Both the position numbers and the translations under genes were made by a program. A DNA stretch of 64,000 bases from Nocardiopsis suaedae (GTDB lineage: Bacteria; Actinomycetota; Actinomycetes; Streptosporangiales; Streptosporangiaceae): NCBI RefSeq assembly GCF_027706745.1, contig NZ_JAQFWP010000002.1, positions 124,001 through 188,000 of the forward strand, given 5' to 3'. Under the pieces are notes generated by a model. The model was not told the origin of the DNA, searched no databases, and worked only from the letters and a program-made list of their open reading frames with translations. This document shows, piece after piece, positions 6,277-14,361 of this stretch (positions are counted from its first letter, which is position 1; every line of letters starts with the position of its first letter).

Positions 6277-8691
6277 TCAGGCCGACCGGCGCAGGTACGA
6301 CGCCCGGAGCGCGGCCGTGCCGACGGCGATCAGGAGCGCGCCCGCGGCCAGCATGCCGGTGACCGCCCCGCCCGTCAGGGGCAGGCGGCCGCCGCCGTCC
6401 CCGTGAGGCGGGTCCGCCTCGTCCGGCGGAACCGGCTCGTCGGGCGACGGCTCGGGCTCCGGTTCCGGCTCAGGGCTGGGCGTGGGCGAGGGCGAAGGAG
6501 ACGGGGCGGGCGGCACGACGTCCACCTCGGTGCCGCAGTTGGCGGGGGCGTCGCCCTCACAGCGGCCGTTCGGATCGTCCGTGGTGGCCGCGTTGGTGAG
6601 CTTCCCGTCGCCGCCGTCCAGGTCGCCGACGGTCGCCGTGTAGGTGAGCGTGACGGTCTGGCCGGGCTCCAGCGGGCCCGACCACGTCAGTTCGGGAGCG
6701 CTGTAGGACACCTCTCCGAGGGGCGCGCCGTTGGCCGAGGCGGCCGCGTCCTCGTTGTAGGCCGCGTCGTCCAGGACGCCGCTGAGGTCGTCGGTGACGA
6801 CGGCCGGGTCGTCCTCGGTGTAGGCCGTGCTGCCGGTGTTGGTGGCCGTGACGGTGTAGGCGACCGTGTCGCCCGGATGCACGGGCCCGGCGGGGTCGAC
6901 CGACTTGGCGACCTCCAACGCGCGGTCCCCGATCGTGACCGTGTGGTCCTCGACCTCGCCTCCGATGGTGCGTCCGGTCGGGGCGGGCGCGTCGTCTTCC
7001 GCGCGTTCCGATTCGGCAGGCGCGTCGCCCGCTGAGGCGATGCGGAACCGGGCGTATGTGCCGCCCTCGTCGGCCGGGGCGGGGAAGTCCAACTCCACCG
7101 TTGTCATACCGGAGCCTGCCGGGACGGTGGCGGTCCGCCGCTCGTCCTCCCCGAAGGAGCCGTCCCGGTCGAGGTCGACCCACCCGGCGAGCGTCGCCGC
7201 GTCGCCGGTGCTGTTGACCACCTTCACGGGGACGGTGAGATCCCGGCCGACGAGACCGGTGATGGGTCCCGTCGCGTCCTCGTCGTCGTCGGCGGGGCCG
7301 GTGGTGTCGTCCCCGTCGGCGGCCGGGCCGGGGGCGCCGTCAGGCTCGGCGTCGACCGTGTCGCCGAGCATCAGAGCCGCCGTATGCACGTCGGGCTCCT
7401 CGTCCCTGAGGAGGTGCACGGCGCCGTCGTTCGCGAGCGTCGTCCCGTAGGAGTCCGGGGCGTCGCCGAAGTCCGCGTTCGCGAAGGACACGTCCGCGTC
7501 CTCGGGCGGATTGATGCCGACCGCGTCGCTGACCTCGCCGGCCCCGTTGGTGTAGGTGCCGGTCTCGTCCGAGGTGACGTCCAGGGCGATCGTGCAGGAG
7601 ACCTCCTGGGCGGCCAGGGAACCGTTGGTGACGGCGACGGTGCTGCCGCCGCCCTCCGCTTCGACGTCGGCCGTGCAGGTGGTGTCCAGATCCGGGTCGT
7701 CGGCGATGCGCAGGCCGTCGGGGAGCGTGTCGGTGAAGGACCAGCCGTCCTTGGCCGCCAGCTCGGACGTGTTCGTCACCGTGAGGGTGAGCCGCGACGT
7801 CTCCCCGACGATGCGCACCCGCGGGTCGAAGGCCTTGTCGAGCTGCGGCGTCACGTCGAGGACGGCGATGTTGTCGTAGGCGCCGTCGTTGCCGAACCGC
7901 TGGCCCTGGTCGTTGCGGAGCACGATGTCGAAGGCGCCGCCGCGCAGCAGGTACGACCCGTCGGCAGGGAAGGTGCCCGCGCGGAAGCCGGTCTGGCCGG
8001 GGATGTCGATGCCCCGCGGGTCGGCGCAGACGTCGATGGCCGAGTCGGACATGGGGCGCTCGGTGCCCTGGGAGTCGATCAGCGAGAACCGCAGCCTCGG
8101 CGGGGTCCATATGTCGGCGTGCTGGCAGTTCATCGCGGCGGCGTCCACGGAGAAGGTGACGAACCTGCTCTCGACCGGCAGTGCGATCGGGGCGGCGGTG
8201 CGGAACTGGACGGCCCCGGCGGGGCCGTCGCCCTCGGTGAAGGAGGCGACGCCGGCGTTGGTGCCGGGGTCGTCGGAGCCGCGGAGCGTTCCGAGGGCCG
8301 TGGTCAGTTTCTGGAGGATGGTGAAGGCGCCCTCCTCCTGCCCTGCCGAGGTGCAGTCGTCGTCCTGCCTCTGGCTGGTGGAGTCGACGATGAAGCCGTT
8401 GCAGTCGGGGCGGTTCACCCAGTACGGGTCGGCGGTGTAGGTCTGGCCCGTCGCGCCGATGTAGTTCTGCAGGCTCGTGTTGGTGCCTTCACCGGTCTGC
8501 TCGAAGTCCTCCTGGAAGAGGACCTGCGGGTCGGTGGGCACTCCGGGGTGGCCGGGCTCGGCGGCGGCCGCCTGGGGGTGGAGCGGCACGGCGGCGACCG
8601 CGCCCACAGCCGTGGCCGCGATGGCCGCCGTCCAGCGGCGCGTTCGGTCGCGGCGGGGTGAGCGGTCGGGTCGGGCCCCAGGCTGCGTCAT
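6277..8691 (-). CDS. LPXTG-anchored surface protein with GEVED and DUF11-like domains
   Basis: An 804-residue exported protein. An arginine-rich N-terminus plus hydrophobic AAIAATAVGAVAAVPL forms the signal peptide. A lectin/jelly-roll-like region fills about 50-290 (VLFQEDFEQT at its start). A DUF11-like module follows (about 295-400), then a GEVED-type domain (about 408-590, DFGDAPDSYG to GEVEDHTV) with acidic Asp runs suggesting calcium, and a second DUF11-like module (about 591-710). After a Pro/Glu-rich wall spacer comes LPLTG (near 770), a hydrophobic helix and an Arg tail: a complete sortase signal. ATG at 8691 is preferred over upstream starts because GAGGGGA precedes it. No sortase gene is in the window. 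Confidence 0.85.
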   Translation of the reverse strand: MTQPGARPDRSPRRDRTRRWTAAIAATAVGAVAAVPLHPQAAAAEPGHPGVPTDPQVLFQEDFEQTGEGTNTSLQNYIGATGQTYTADPYWVNRPDCNGFIVDSTSQRQDDDCTSAGQEEGAFTILQKLTTALGTLRGSDDPGTNAGVASFTEGDGPAGAVQFRTAAPIALPVESRFVTFSVDAAAMNCQHADIWTPPRLRFSLIDSQGTERPMSDSAIDVCADPRGIDIPGQTGFRAGTFPADGSYLLRGGAFDIVLRNDQGQRFGNDGAYDNIAVLDVTPQLDKAFDPRVRIVGETSRLTLTVTNTSELAAKDGWSFTDTLPDGLRIADDPDLDTTCTADVEAEGGGSTVAVTNGSLAAQEVSCTIALDVTSDETGTYTNGAGEVSDAVGINPPEDADVSFANADFGDAPDSYGTTLANDGAVHLLRDEEPDVHTAALMLGDTVDAEPDGAPGPAADGDDTTGPADDDEDATGPITGLVGRDLTVPVKVVNSTGDAATLAGWVDLDRDGSFGEDERRTATVPAGSGMTTVELDFPAPADEGGTYARFRIASAGDAPAESERAEDDAPAPTGRTIGGEVEDHTVTIGDRALEVAKSVDPAGPVHPGDTVAYTVTATNTGSTAYTEDDPAVVTDDLSGVLDDAAYNEDAAASANGAPLGEVSYSAPELTWSGPLEPGQTVTLTYTATVGDLDGGDGKLTNAATTDDPNGRCEGDAPANCGTEVDVVPPAPSPSPSPTPSPEPEPEPEPSPDEPVPPDEADPPHGDGGGRLPLTGGAVTGMLAAGALLIAVGTAALRASYLRRSA

Positions 8692-8772
8692 CGAGTGTCC
8701 CCTCATGGCCGGGAAATCCACTCTGATGACAGTAAGTAATGATCTGCGTTCGGGGAGTGTGGCGCGCCGGAG

Positions 8773-10725
8773 TCATTTGCCCAGGTCGCAGCGGGGAGCG
8801 AGGCAGTGGAGGAGAGCGCCGCTCGTGAGGACCGACGGGCGGGCGTGCTGGTCGACCTGGAGGCCCGCCGACTTAAGGGAGCCCGGGGCGTCGTCCTTGT
8901 GGAGGAGGAAGGCGGAGTCCCACGAGGAGCATTGTGCGTCGGCGCAGGCGTAGTACAGGAGCCGATCGCCGTCCCGGCCGACGCCGACCACGTGGGGGCG
9001 GCCGGAGGTGTCGACGGCGGCCGAGGGCGCAGGGCGGTCGCCTCCGAACCTCGGGACGCCCGGCCGCCATGGGCCGTCGAGTTCGCGGGTCTCGCTGGAA
9101 TCGCAGTGGGAGCCGCGGCACACCAGAAGGCGCAGGGCGCTGCCGTCCGCGGTGAGGTGGGCGACCACGGCCGACCCGTCGGGGGCGAGGGCCAGGCCCG
9201 GTTCCACCACGTCCGGCAGACGGCTCACCGATGGCGTCTCGCAGTCGAGCGAGGAACAGGCGATGAGGGCGGCGGGCGTCCCGTTCGAGTGGTGGACGGT
9301 CGGCTCGGACGGTCCGTGGAGGAGGGCGGCGTATCCGTCGTCGGGTCCGGGGCTGGGAGCGAGGCGTATGCCGTAGAGCGGTAGGGACGGGGGTGATGAG
9401 GCAGAGAGGTCGGTCGCCCATGGGCCGTCGCAGCCGTCGTCCGAGCACCGGTAGACGGCGAGACCGCTGGCGTCGGACTCCCGATCGGAGTCGGTGAGGA
9501 CGGCCCCGATGAGGAGGTGGTCGCCGTCGGCGGCGATCGCCCAGGAGTGGAGGAAGGCGTCTTCGGGCACTGTGCCGATCTGGCGTTCGCGCGCTTGGCC
9601 GTCCGGGCAGTCGGCTTCGCAGGTGTGGAGGAGAAGGACGTCGGGGCCGTCCCTCCAACGGTCCTGGGTGAGGGATGCGAAGCCCGTTCCGCCGGGCACC
9701 GGTTCGAGGTCGTCCGGGGCCAGGTCGTCTGTTGCGGCGGCGGGGTCGATGGCCAGCCGGGGGACGTGGGCGAGCTCCCCGGCGTAGAGCCGGGCGCCGA
9801 AGAGCGGAAGGGCGACGATGACGGTGAGCACGGCGACGAGAAGGACGGTCTGATCGGGGCGCCGCCCTGGAGGGGCGGGGGCGTCCTGCACTGCTGTGCG
9901 GGTGTCGCCGCAGAGGGAGTACACGACAGGTGCGCAGGCGGTCAGGAGGGCCGCCGGGGCGACGAATGCGAGGGCGAGCCCTTCCACCGCGACCCGGAGC
10001 ACCGCCTTCATCGGGCCGTCGGTGAGCACGTACGCCGCTTCGGCTGCGAGGTGGGGGAGGAGCATGAGGCCGACCGCCATGCCGAGGCAGGCGATGTGGC
10101 GGACCCGTTCCCCTGCCCCCACCGCCCAGGAGCGCTCAACGGCTTCGCGGCCGTACAGGTCCTCGAGGAGGGCGACGGGTAGGAGGACGGCCCATTGGGC
10201 CAGGGCGGCCGGGAGGACGAACAGGGACGCCGTCACGATCAGCAGGCGGACCGGCCCGGCATAGTCGACGGGAGGCGCCAGCCCCAGGAGGATCATCGGT
10301 GCCTCGACGCCGAAGACGGCCATGCCGAAGCCGAGAACGGCGAGGAACCACCATCCGAGCAGCAGGAACGGGCGCTTGAGGAGTCGGGTCAGGGCGGTTC
10401 GGAGCGGGGTGGGCCGCCCCAGGAGGCGTCCGGCGACCACGAGGGCGACCAGTCCGTAGGCCACGGGGAGGCCGATGGTGCCGAGGACGGACGCGGCCCC
10501 CTGGCGGACCAGCTCTTCCGATGCAGGAAGGGGCACCAGGCCGCCGTCGATCCACCGGGCACCGGAGAGCAGACTCGCCCGGACGAGGGTCGCGACGAGC
10601 CAGCCGAGGAGCAGCGGGACCGAGGCGATCCCCAGCAGGAGCGCGGGGCGGCGCCGGCATTCGCCCAGGAGCAGGGCCAGAGCCGCGCGGAGGGTGGAGG
10701 GCAGGGGCGGTGAGGGATGGGCCAT
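8773..10725 (-). CDS. Multi-pass membrane protein with extracytoplasmic cysteine-repeat propeller
   Basis: A 650-residue protein in two halves. Residues ~1-340 carry several hydrophobic helices (for example PALLLGIASVPLLLGWLVA and FLLLGWWFLAVLGFGMAVF), ending with a helix near VLLVAVLTVIVALPLFGA. The remainder should be outside the membrane and contains six cysteine pairs, mostly C-x4-C: CEADC, CSDDGC, CSSLDC, CRGSHC, CADAQC and CLAPRC. They are spaced like propeller blades with DGSAVVAHL-type strands between. The gene at 21181-23451 has the same design. ATG at 10725 is chosen because GGGGAG precedes it. Function unknown; a surface sensor or binding protein is possible. Confidence 0.75.
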   Translation of the reverse strand: MAHPSPPLPSTLRAALALLLGECRRRPALLLGIASVPLLLGWLVATLVRASLLSGARWIDGGLVPLPASEELVRQGAASVLGTIGLPVAYGLVALVVAGRLLGRPTPLRTALTRLLKRPFLLLGWWFLAVLGFGMAVFGVEAPMILLGLAPPVDYAGPVRLLIVTASLFVLPAALAQWAVLLPVALLEDLYGREAVERSWAVGAGERVRHIACLGMAVGLMLLPHLAAEAAYVLTDGPMKAVLRVAVEGLALAFVAPAALLTACAPVVYSLCGDTRTAVQDAPAPPGRRPDQTVLLVAVLTVIVALPLFGARLYAGELAHVPRLAIDPAAATDDLAPDDLEPVPGGTGFASLTQDRWRDGPDVLLLHTCEADCPDGQARERQIGTVPEDAFLHSWAIAADGDHLLIGAVLTDSDRESDASGLAVYRCSDDGCDGPWATDLSASSPPSLPLYGIRLAPSPGPDDGYAALLHGPSEPTVHHSNGTPAALIACSSLDCETPSVSRLPDVVEPGLALAPDGSAVVAHLTADGSALRLLVCRGSHCDSSETRELDGPWRPGVPRFGGDRPAPSAAVDTSGRPHVVGVGRDGDRLLYYACADAQCSSWDSAFLLHKDDAPGSLKSAGLQVDQHARPSVLTSGALLHCLAPRCDLGK

Positions 10726-10826
10726 CGCGCGGACTCCCCGGGGCGGCGGTCGTCGAGGGTTCGACGGACGCCGCTGGAAAGCGGTTGCACCGCATCCGGG
10801 CGGTCCTCGTCCAGCCCTGCCCCTCC

Positions 10827-11210
10827 TCACCCCATGAAGGACTCGGGCCCGAAACGCCCCCAGGCCACGAAGGCCGCCACCGCGAGGTAGACGAGGTTGC
10901 CCGCGATGTTCAGCGGCTCACGGCGGCGCGCGTGCACGGCGATCGCGCCGACCATCACCAGGATGATGCCGACGGCGGCCAGGGGGGCGAACACGGTCCC
11001 GATCCCCACCAGTGGGGGCAGGACCAGACCGACGGCGGCGAGGACTTCGAGCCCGCCGATGATCCGGACGGAGGCGGCGCTCCAGTCCTCCACCCACCCG
11101 GCGAACTTGAACGCGGCGATCTTCTCTTTGGGAACGACGACCTTGGCGGCCCCACCGGCCCCGAAGACGAGAGCCAGGAAAACAGCGGCGATCCACAACG
11201 CGAGGTCCAT
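10827..11210 (-). CDS. DoxX family small membrane protein
   Basis: A 127-residue protein with four hydrophobic helices: WIAAVFLALVFGAGGAAKVV, a glycine-rich IIGGLEVLAAVGLVLPPLVG, VFAPLAAVGIILVMVGAIAV and NLVYLAVAAFVAWG. The GGLEVLAAVGL segment and overall size fit the DoxX-like family, often linked to thiol or oxidative stress in actinobacteria. The ATG at 11210 follows GAGGAGGCGCT. The upstream minus-strand zeta-like frame runs on for 256 bases through this gene in another frame, which is odd (see that entry). Confidence 0.8.
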   Translation of the reverse strand: MDLALWIAAVFLALVFGAGGAAKVVVPKEKIAAFKFAGWVEDWSAASVRIIGGLEVLAAVGLVLPPLVGIGTVFAPLAAVGIILVMVGAIAVHARRREPLNIAGNLVYLAVAAFVAWGRFGPESFMG

Positions 11211-12238
11211 AGCGCCTCCTCTGGTATCCGGTCCTGTTCATCGCAGGACCCGTCACCAAGAGGACGACCGGCAAAGGAGATCTGTGACGCGGCCGCACAG
11301 CGCTCTGGCCGCTCACTGTCGTGGATGACGCGGCCTTCGCGGTCCAGGACGTACATCACGTCCACGTTCGGTGATTCCGCGAGGTGTTCGGCGACCGCGG
11401 GGATGTTCTCGTAGAACTCGTCATGGAGTTCAGGGGGAACCCATCGGGCATAGCCTTCGCGGTCCCGTTGGCGCTGGTAGCGGTGGAGGATGCCGAGGCG
11501 GCTGTCGGCAGCGTTCGTCGAGACGAAGGCGACGCTGACGTGGTAGCCGTGCCTCTTGAACCCCTCGACCCAGGAATCGGCCCACTCCCGCCGCCCCAGC
11601 GGATGGCTGGCGATGACGTCGTACCGGACCTCTCCGGCCCTCAAGTGGTCCAGGCAGGTGTCGTGGAAGCCCTCGGGGAGTTCGCCCGCCGCGGTCCCGT
11701 GGCCGTTATGGGGGTCGTTCCGGACGATTCTCTGGAAATCCGGGTGGAAGAGCGCGTTGTCGTCGCCATCGTAGACGGCGGTGTAGTCAGGGAAACCGCG
11801 GCGGGCGATGTCTTGTATGAGGGTCTTTCCTGAGCCGGGCTGGCCGCCGAGGATCAGGGCGCGGGGCGGTGAGCCGTCCGGGCGGTCTGGGGCACAAGGC
11901 GGGGTCAGGTCCCGGAGGCGCTGGTCGAGGGCCCGCTGCAGAGCGTCCGGTCCCACTGGCCGCCGGTCCGCCGAGCCGGCCTGCTCCTCCTCGGAGGTGT
12001 ATCGGAGCCTCAGCCGTCTGCAGATCCCGGCGTAGTCCTTCACCGCTCCGATCAGCGCGTCCCTGCCGAGGAAGGGGATCCGCCTCCTGGCCGTCAGATG
12101 GGTGAGCGGATCCGCGGCGAGGGCGTTCGCCAGGGTGAAGGCGTCGGAGATCATGGCGCGCGCGTCCTCCCGGAGCTGCCAGTCGGGGAGGTCGGACAGG
12201 GGGCGGCCCCAGGTGTCGCGATCGGCGCTCACTCGCAT
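10955..12238 (-). CDS. Zeta-toxin family kinase-like protein, C-terminus reads through doxX
   Basis: A P-loop protein with Walker A GQPGSGKT near residue 133, YDGDDNALFHPDF (the zeta-type Asp and His-Pro region), HDTCLDHLRAGEVRYDVIAS, and a GYHVSVAFVSTNAADSRLG-type lid. Zeta toxins phosphorylate UDP-N-acetylglucosamine and block wall synthesis; chromosomal relatives may have other nucleotide substrates. About 110 N-terminal residues are an uncharacterised extension. No epsilon-like antitoxin is adjacent. The domain seems complete before residue ~343; the last ~85 residues are an out-of-frame reading of doxX, so an original stop may have been lost by frameshift. ATG at 12238 has only a weak ribosome-binding site. 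Confidence 0.72.
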   Translation of the reverse strand: MRVSADRDTWGRPLSDLPDWQLREDARAMISDAFTLANALAADPLTHLTARRRIPFLGRDALIGAVKDYAGICRRLRLRYTSEEEQAGSADRRPVGPDALQRALDQRLRDLTPPCAPDRPDGSPPRALILGGQPGSGKTLIQDIARRGFPDYTAVYDGDDNALFHPDFQRIVRNDPHNGHGTAAGELPEGFHDTCLDHLRAGEVRYDVIASHPLGRREWADSWVEGFKRHGYHVSVAFVSTNAADSRLGILHRYQRQRDREGYARWVPPELHDEFYENIPAVAEHLAESPNVDVMYVLDREGRVIHDSERPERCAAASQISFAGRPLGDGSCDEQDRIPEEALWTSRCGSPLFSWLSSSGPVGPPRSSFPKRRSPRSSSPGGWRTGAPPPSGSSAGSKSSPPSVWSCPHWWGSGPCSPPWPPSASSW

Positions 12239-12312
12239 GCGCTCAGCGTGGCCAGGGAGTGACCGGGGCGTCAATGGGGCGGCCACAGGTGGACGGGGGT
12301 GAGGCCGGGCTT

Positions 12313-12894
12313 CTACGTGTGGCGGTCGTAGCGGGCCGTCGTGAACGGTTCGAAGTCGGGGGACCTCTCCTGGAAGGTGTCGGGGTCCTCTTCCGGGGGC
12401 GGGAAGCCGAACGTCTCGTAGTCGCCGATCAGCAGCGCGTACACCACCTCGGCCAGTGTGCACGCCAGGGGTGGGCCCTGGTCGTTGTGGCGGGGCCAGA
12501 ACGCCAGCGGCCACAGGTCGGGGTCGTCGCCCTCGGTCAGCCAGCCCAGGTGGTCGCCGTGGGCGGTGTCGGCGAACGGCAGCAGGCCGCCCGGCTCCGG
12601 CCAGACCGGGAGGGGGAACTCGTCCTCGTCGTCGTCCTCGCGCAGGAGGCGGTAACCGTCGCGGGCCCGCGCGGACGTCTCCGGCATGCCGTAACGGCCC
12701 GAGCGGCCGGGCGGCGGGAAGTGCAGCCACCCGGCCCACATCCCCGCGCCGTAGTGGTCGAGAAGCTCCATGTATCCGGTCGGAAGGCGGGTGCCCATCT
12801 CCTTGAAGACGGCCTCCCAACCGTTCTCACCGAGGTAGGGGGAGGCGGGCGGGGGCACCAGGTCCGTGAGCGTCGTCAACGCGGGATCGGTCAT
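12313..12894 (-). CDS. SMI1/KNR4 (SUKH) family protein
   Basis: A 193-residue soluble acidic protein. LPTGYMELLDHYGAG near residue 40 is the typical SUKH opening, followed by LLPFADTAHGDHLGWLTEG and ALLIGDYETFGFPPP. SUKH proteins often act as immunity proteins against secreted nuclease-type toxins, but stand-alone copies are common. It lies upstream of the zeta-like gene on the same strand with a 74-base gap, and 9 bases after the MerR stop. That order could make a stress or immunity operon, but no toxin with a SUKH-type partner is recognisable. Confidence 0.78.
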   Translation of the reverse strand: MTDPALTTLTDLVPPPASPYLGENGWEAVFKEMGTRLPTGYMELLDHYGAGMWAGWLHFPPPGRSGRYGMPETSARARDGYRLLREDDDEDEFPLPVWPEPGGLLPFADTAHGDHLGWLTEGDDPDLWPLAFWPRHNDQGPPLACTLAEVVYALLIGDYETFGFPPPEEDPDTFQERSPDFEPFTTARYDRHT

Positions 12895-12903
12895 TCCGGA
12901 TGA

Positions 12904-13341
12904 TTATCGCGGACCCGTCGGGTCCCACAACCCCTCCGCCTTTCCGCGCGCCACATGGTCGGCGTAGACGCCGACTTTCCATGCGATCAGCGACCGGCAC
13001 TCCTCCAAGGCCCGGATCTGCGCCTCGACCCTGTGCCGGTGGGCGTCCAACAGTTCAAGGCGCTCCGCCTCGTTCCCCGGTCCCCGGCGGACCAGTTCGG
13101 CGAAGCGCTTGAGGTCGGCCAGCGGCATCCCGGACTCGCGCAGCTTGACGCAGATCCGCAACCAGTCGACATCGGCCTCCGCGTACCGCCGCCTGCCGCC
13201 CGCCGTGCGCTCGACCGGCCCGACCAGCAGGCCCTCGCGCTCGTAGAAGCGCAGCGCGTGCACGCTCAGCCCGGTCCGGCGGGCCGTTTCACCGATGGTC
13301 AGTGAGGTGGGGGCGGGGTGGGACGAAGGCAGCGGAGGCAT
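12904..13341 (-). CDS. MerR family transcriptional regulator
   Basis: A 145-residue regulator. The winged helix-turn-helix runs about residues 13-50: LTIGETARRTGLSVHALRFY, EREGLL and RRRYAEADVDWL. A dimerisation coiled coil follows (about 85-125). There are no clustered cysteines, so it is not a metal sensor of the MerR/ZntR type; it looks like the small-molecule or redox type. The ATG at 13341 has no Shine-Dalgarno sequence, but TAATAT (13353-13348) ends 6 bases before it, so a leaderless mRNA is likely. It is divergent from an SDR gene with a MerR-type promoter between them. Confidence 0.88.
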   Translation of the reverse strand: MPPLPSSHPAPTSLTIGETARRTGLSVHALRFYEREGLLVGPVERTAGGRRRYAEADVDWLRICVKLRESGMPLADLKRFAELVRRGPGNEAERLELLDAHRHRVEAQIRALEECRSLIAWKVGVYADHVARGKAEGLWDPTGPR

Positions 13342-13357
13342 GGGGCGATATTAGGGG

Positions 13358-13388
13358 TTGATCTAGAGCGCGCTCTAGTTCCTAAGGT
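13358..13388 (+). promoter_or_regulatory. MerR-type promoter with 19-bp spacer and perfect palindrome
   Basis: -35 TTGATC (13358-13363) and -10 TAAGGT (13383-13388) are 19 bp apart, the over-long spacer typical of MerR-activated promoters. The perfect 16-bp palindrome CTAGAGCGCGCTCTAG (13363-13378) fills that spacer. The SDR ATG at 13396 is 7 bases beyond the -10, so its mRNA is probably leaderless. The divergent merR -10 (TAATAT, 13353-13348) is beside it, so MerR bound here would also affect its own gene. Confidence 0.8.
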
Positions 13389-13395
13389 CCTCGCC

Positions 13396-14361
13396 ATGAC
13401 CGAACACCAGCGGCCCCTCGGCTCGCCCTTCTCCGCGTCCTCCACCGCCGAGGACGTCCTCTCCGGGCTCGACCTCACCGGCACCACGGCCGTCGTCACC
13501 GGGGGCTCCTCCGGGCTCGGCCTAACGACCGCCCGCGCGCTGGCGGCGGCCGGAGCCCGCGTGACCGTCCCCGCCCGACGCCCGGAGGCCGCCCGCGCCG
13601 CCCTGGAGGGCCTGGAATCCTGCGACGTCGTCCCCATGGACCTGACCGACCTCTCGAGCGTGCGCGTCGCCGCCGAGGACATCCGCGCCGCCGTGGACAG
13701 GGTCGACCTCCTGATGGCCGTCGCCGGTGTCATGGCCACACCGGAGCTGCGCGTCGGCCCCGGCTGGGAAGGCCAGCTCGCCGCCAACCACTTCGGACAC
13801 TTCGCCTTGGCGTGTGAGCTGTATCCGCTCCTCGCCTCCGCCGGCGGCGCGCGCGTCGTCGTCAACAGCTCGGCCGGGCACACCCTGACCGGCATCCGCT
13901 GGCACGACCCGCACTTCCGCACCGGGTACGACAAGTGGCTCGCCTATGGGCAGTCCAAGACCGCCAACGCCCTGTTCGCCGTCCACCTCGACGCCGTGGG
14001 GCGTGACGACGGCGTGCGCGCCTTCGCCCTGCACCCCGGAAAGATCATCACCGGTCTCCAACGGGAGATGACCCGTGAAGAGCAGGTACGGCGCGGCTGG
14101 ATCGACGAGCAGGGCAACGTCATCGGCGCCGACTTCAAGACGCCGTCCCAGGGCGCGGCCACGGGCCTTTGGGCGGCGACGTCCCCGCTCCTCAATGGGC
14201 GCGGCGCTCTGTACCTGGAGGACTGCGACGTCGCGCGCGTCTCGGCCCCGGACGAGCCGATGGACGACGGCGGCGTGCGGGACTACGCCGTCGCCCCCGA
14301 GGCGGCGGCCCGTCTCTGGGAGCTGTCGGTCGCGGCCACCGGGGCCGGGCCCCTCAGGTGA
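13396..14361 (+). CDS. Short-chain dehydrogenase/reductase
   Basis: A 321-residue SDR. The cofactor loop TGGSSGLGLTTARAL is near residue 38 and favours NADP(H) or NAD(H) without a clear choice; AANHFGHFAL gives the conserved Asn, VVNSSAGH the serine and YGQSKTAN the Tyr-x3-Lys. The arrangement resembles retinol-dehydrogenase/protochlorophyllide-like SDRs of about 300-320 residues. It is the probable target of the divergent MerR regulator. Its stop codon directly abuts the stop of the minus-strand crotonase gene in the sequence TGATCA. Confidence 0.88.
   Translation: MTEHQRPLGSPFSASSTAEDVLSGLDLTGTTAVVTGGSSGLGLTTARALAAAGARVTVPARRPEAARAALEGLESCDVVPMDLTDLSSVRVAAEDIRAAVDRVDLLMAVAGVMATPELRVGPGWEGQLAANHFGHFALACELYPLLASAGGARVVVNSSAGHTLTGIRWHDPHFRTGYDKWLAYGQSKTANALFAVHLDAVGRDDGVRAFALHPGKIITGLQREMTREEQVRRGWIDEQGNVIGADFKTPSQGAATGLWAATSPLLNGRGALYLEDCDVARVSAPDEPMDDGGVRDYAVAPEAAARLWELSVAATGAGPLR

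Noticed and set aside
12313-12894. SUKH protein as the true antitoxin of the zeta-like kinase
   Set aside because: SUKH proteins are not known partners of zeta toxins; the adjacency is suggestive only, so it is not called a toxin-antitoxin pair.
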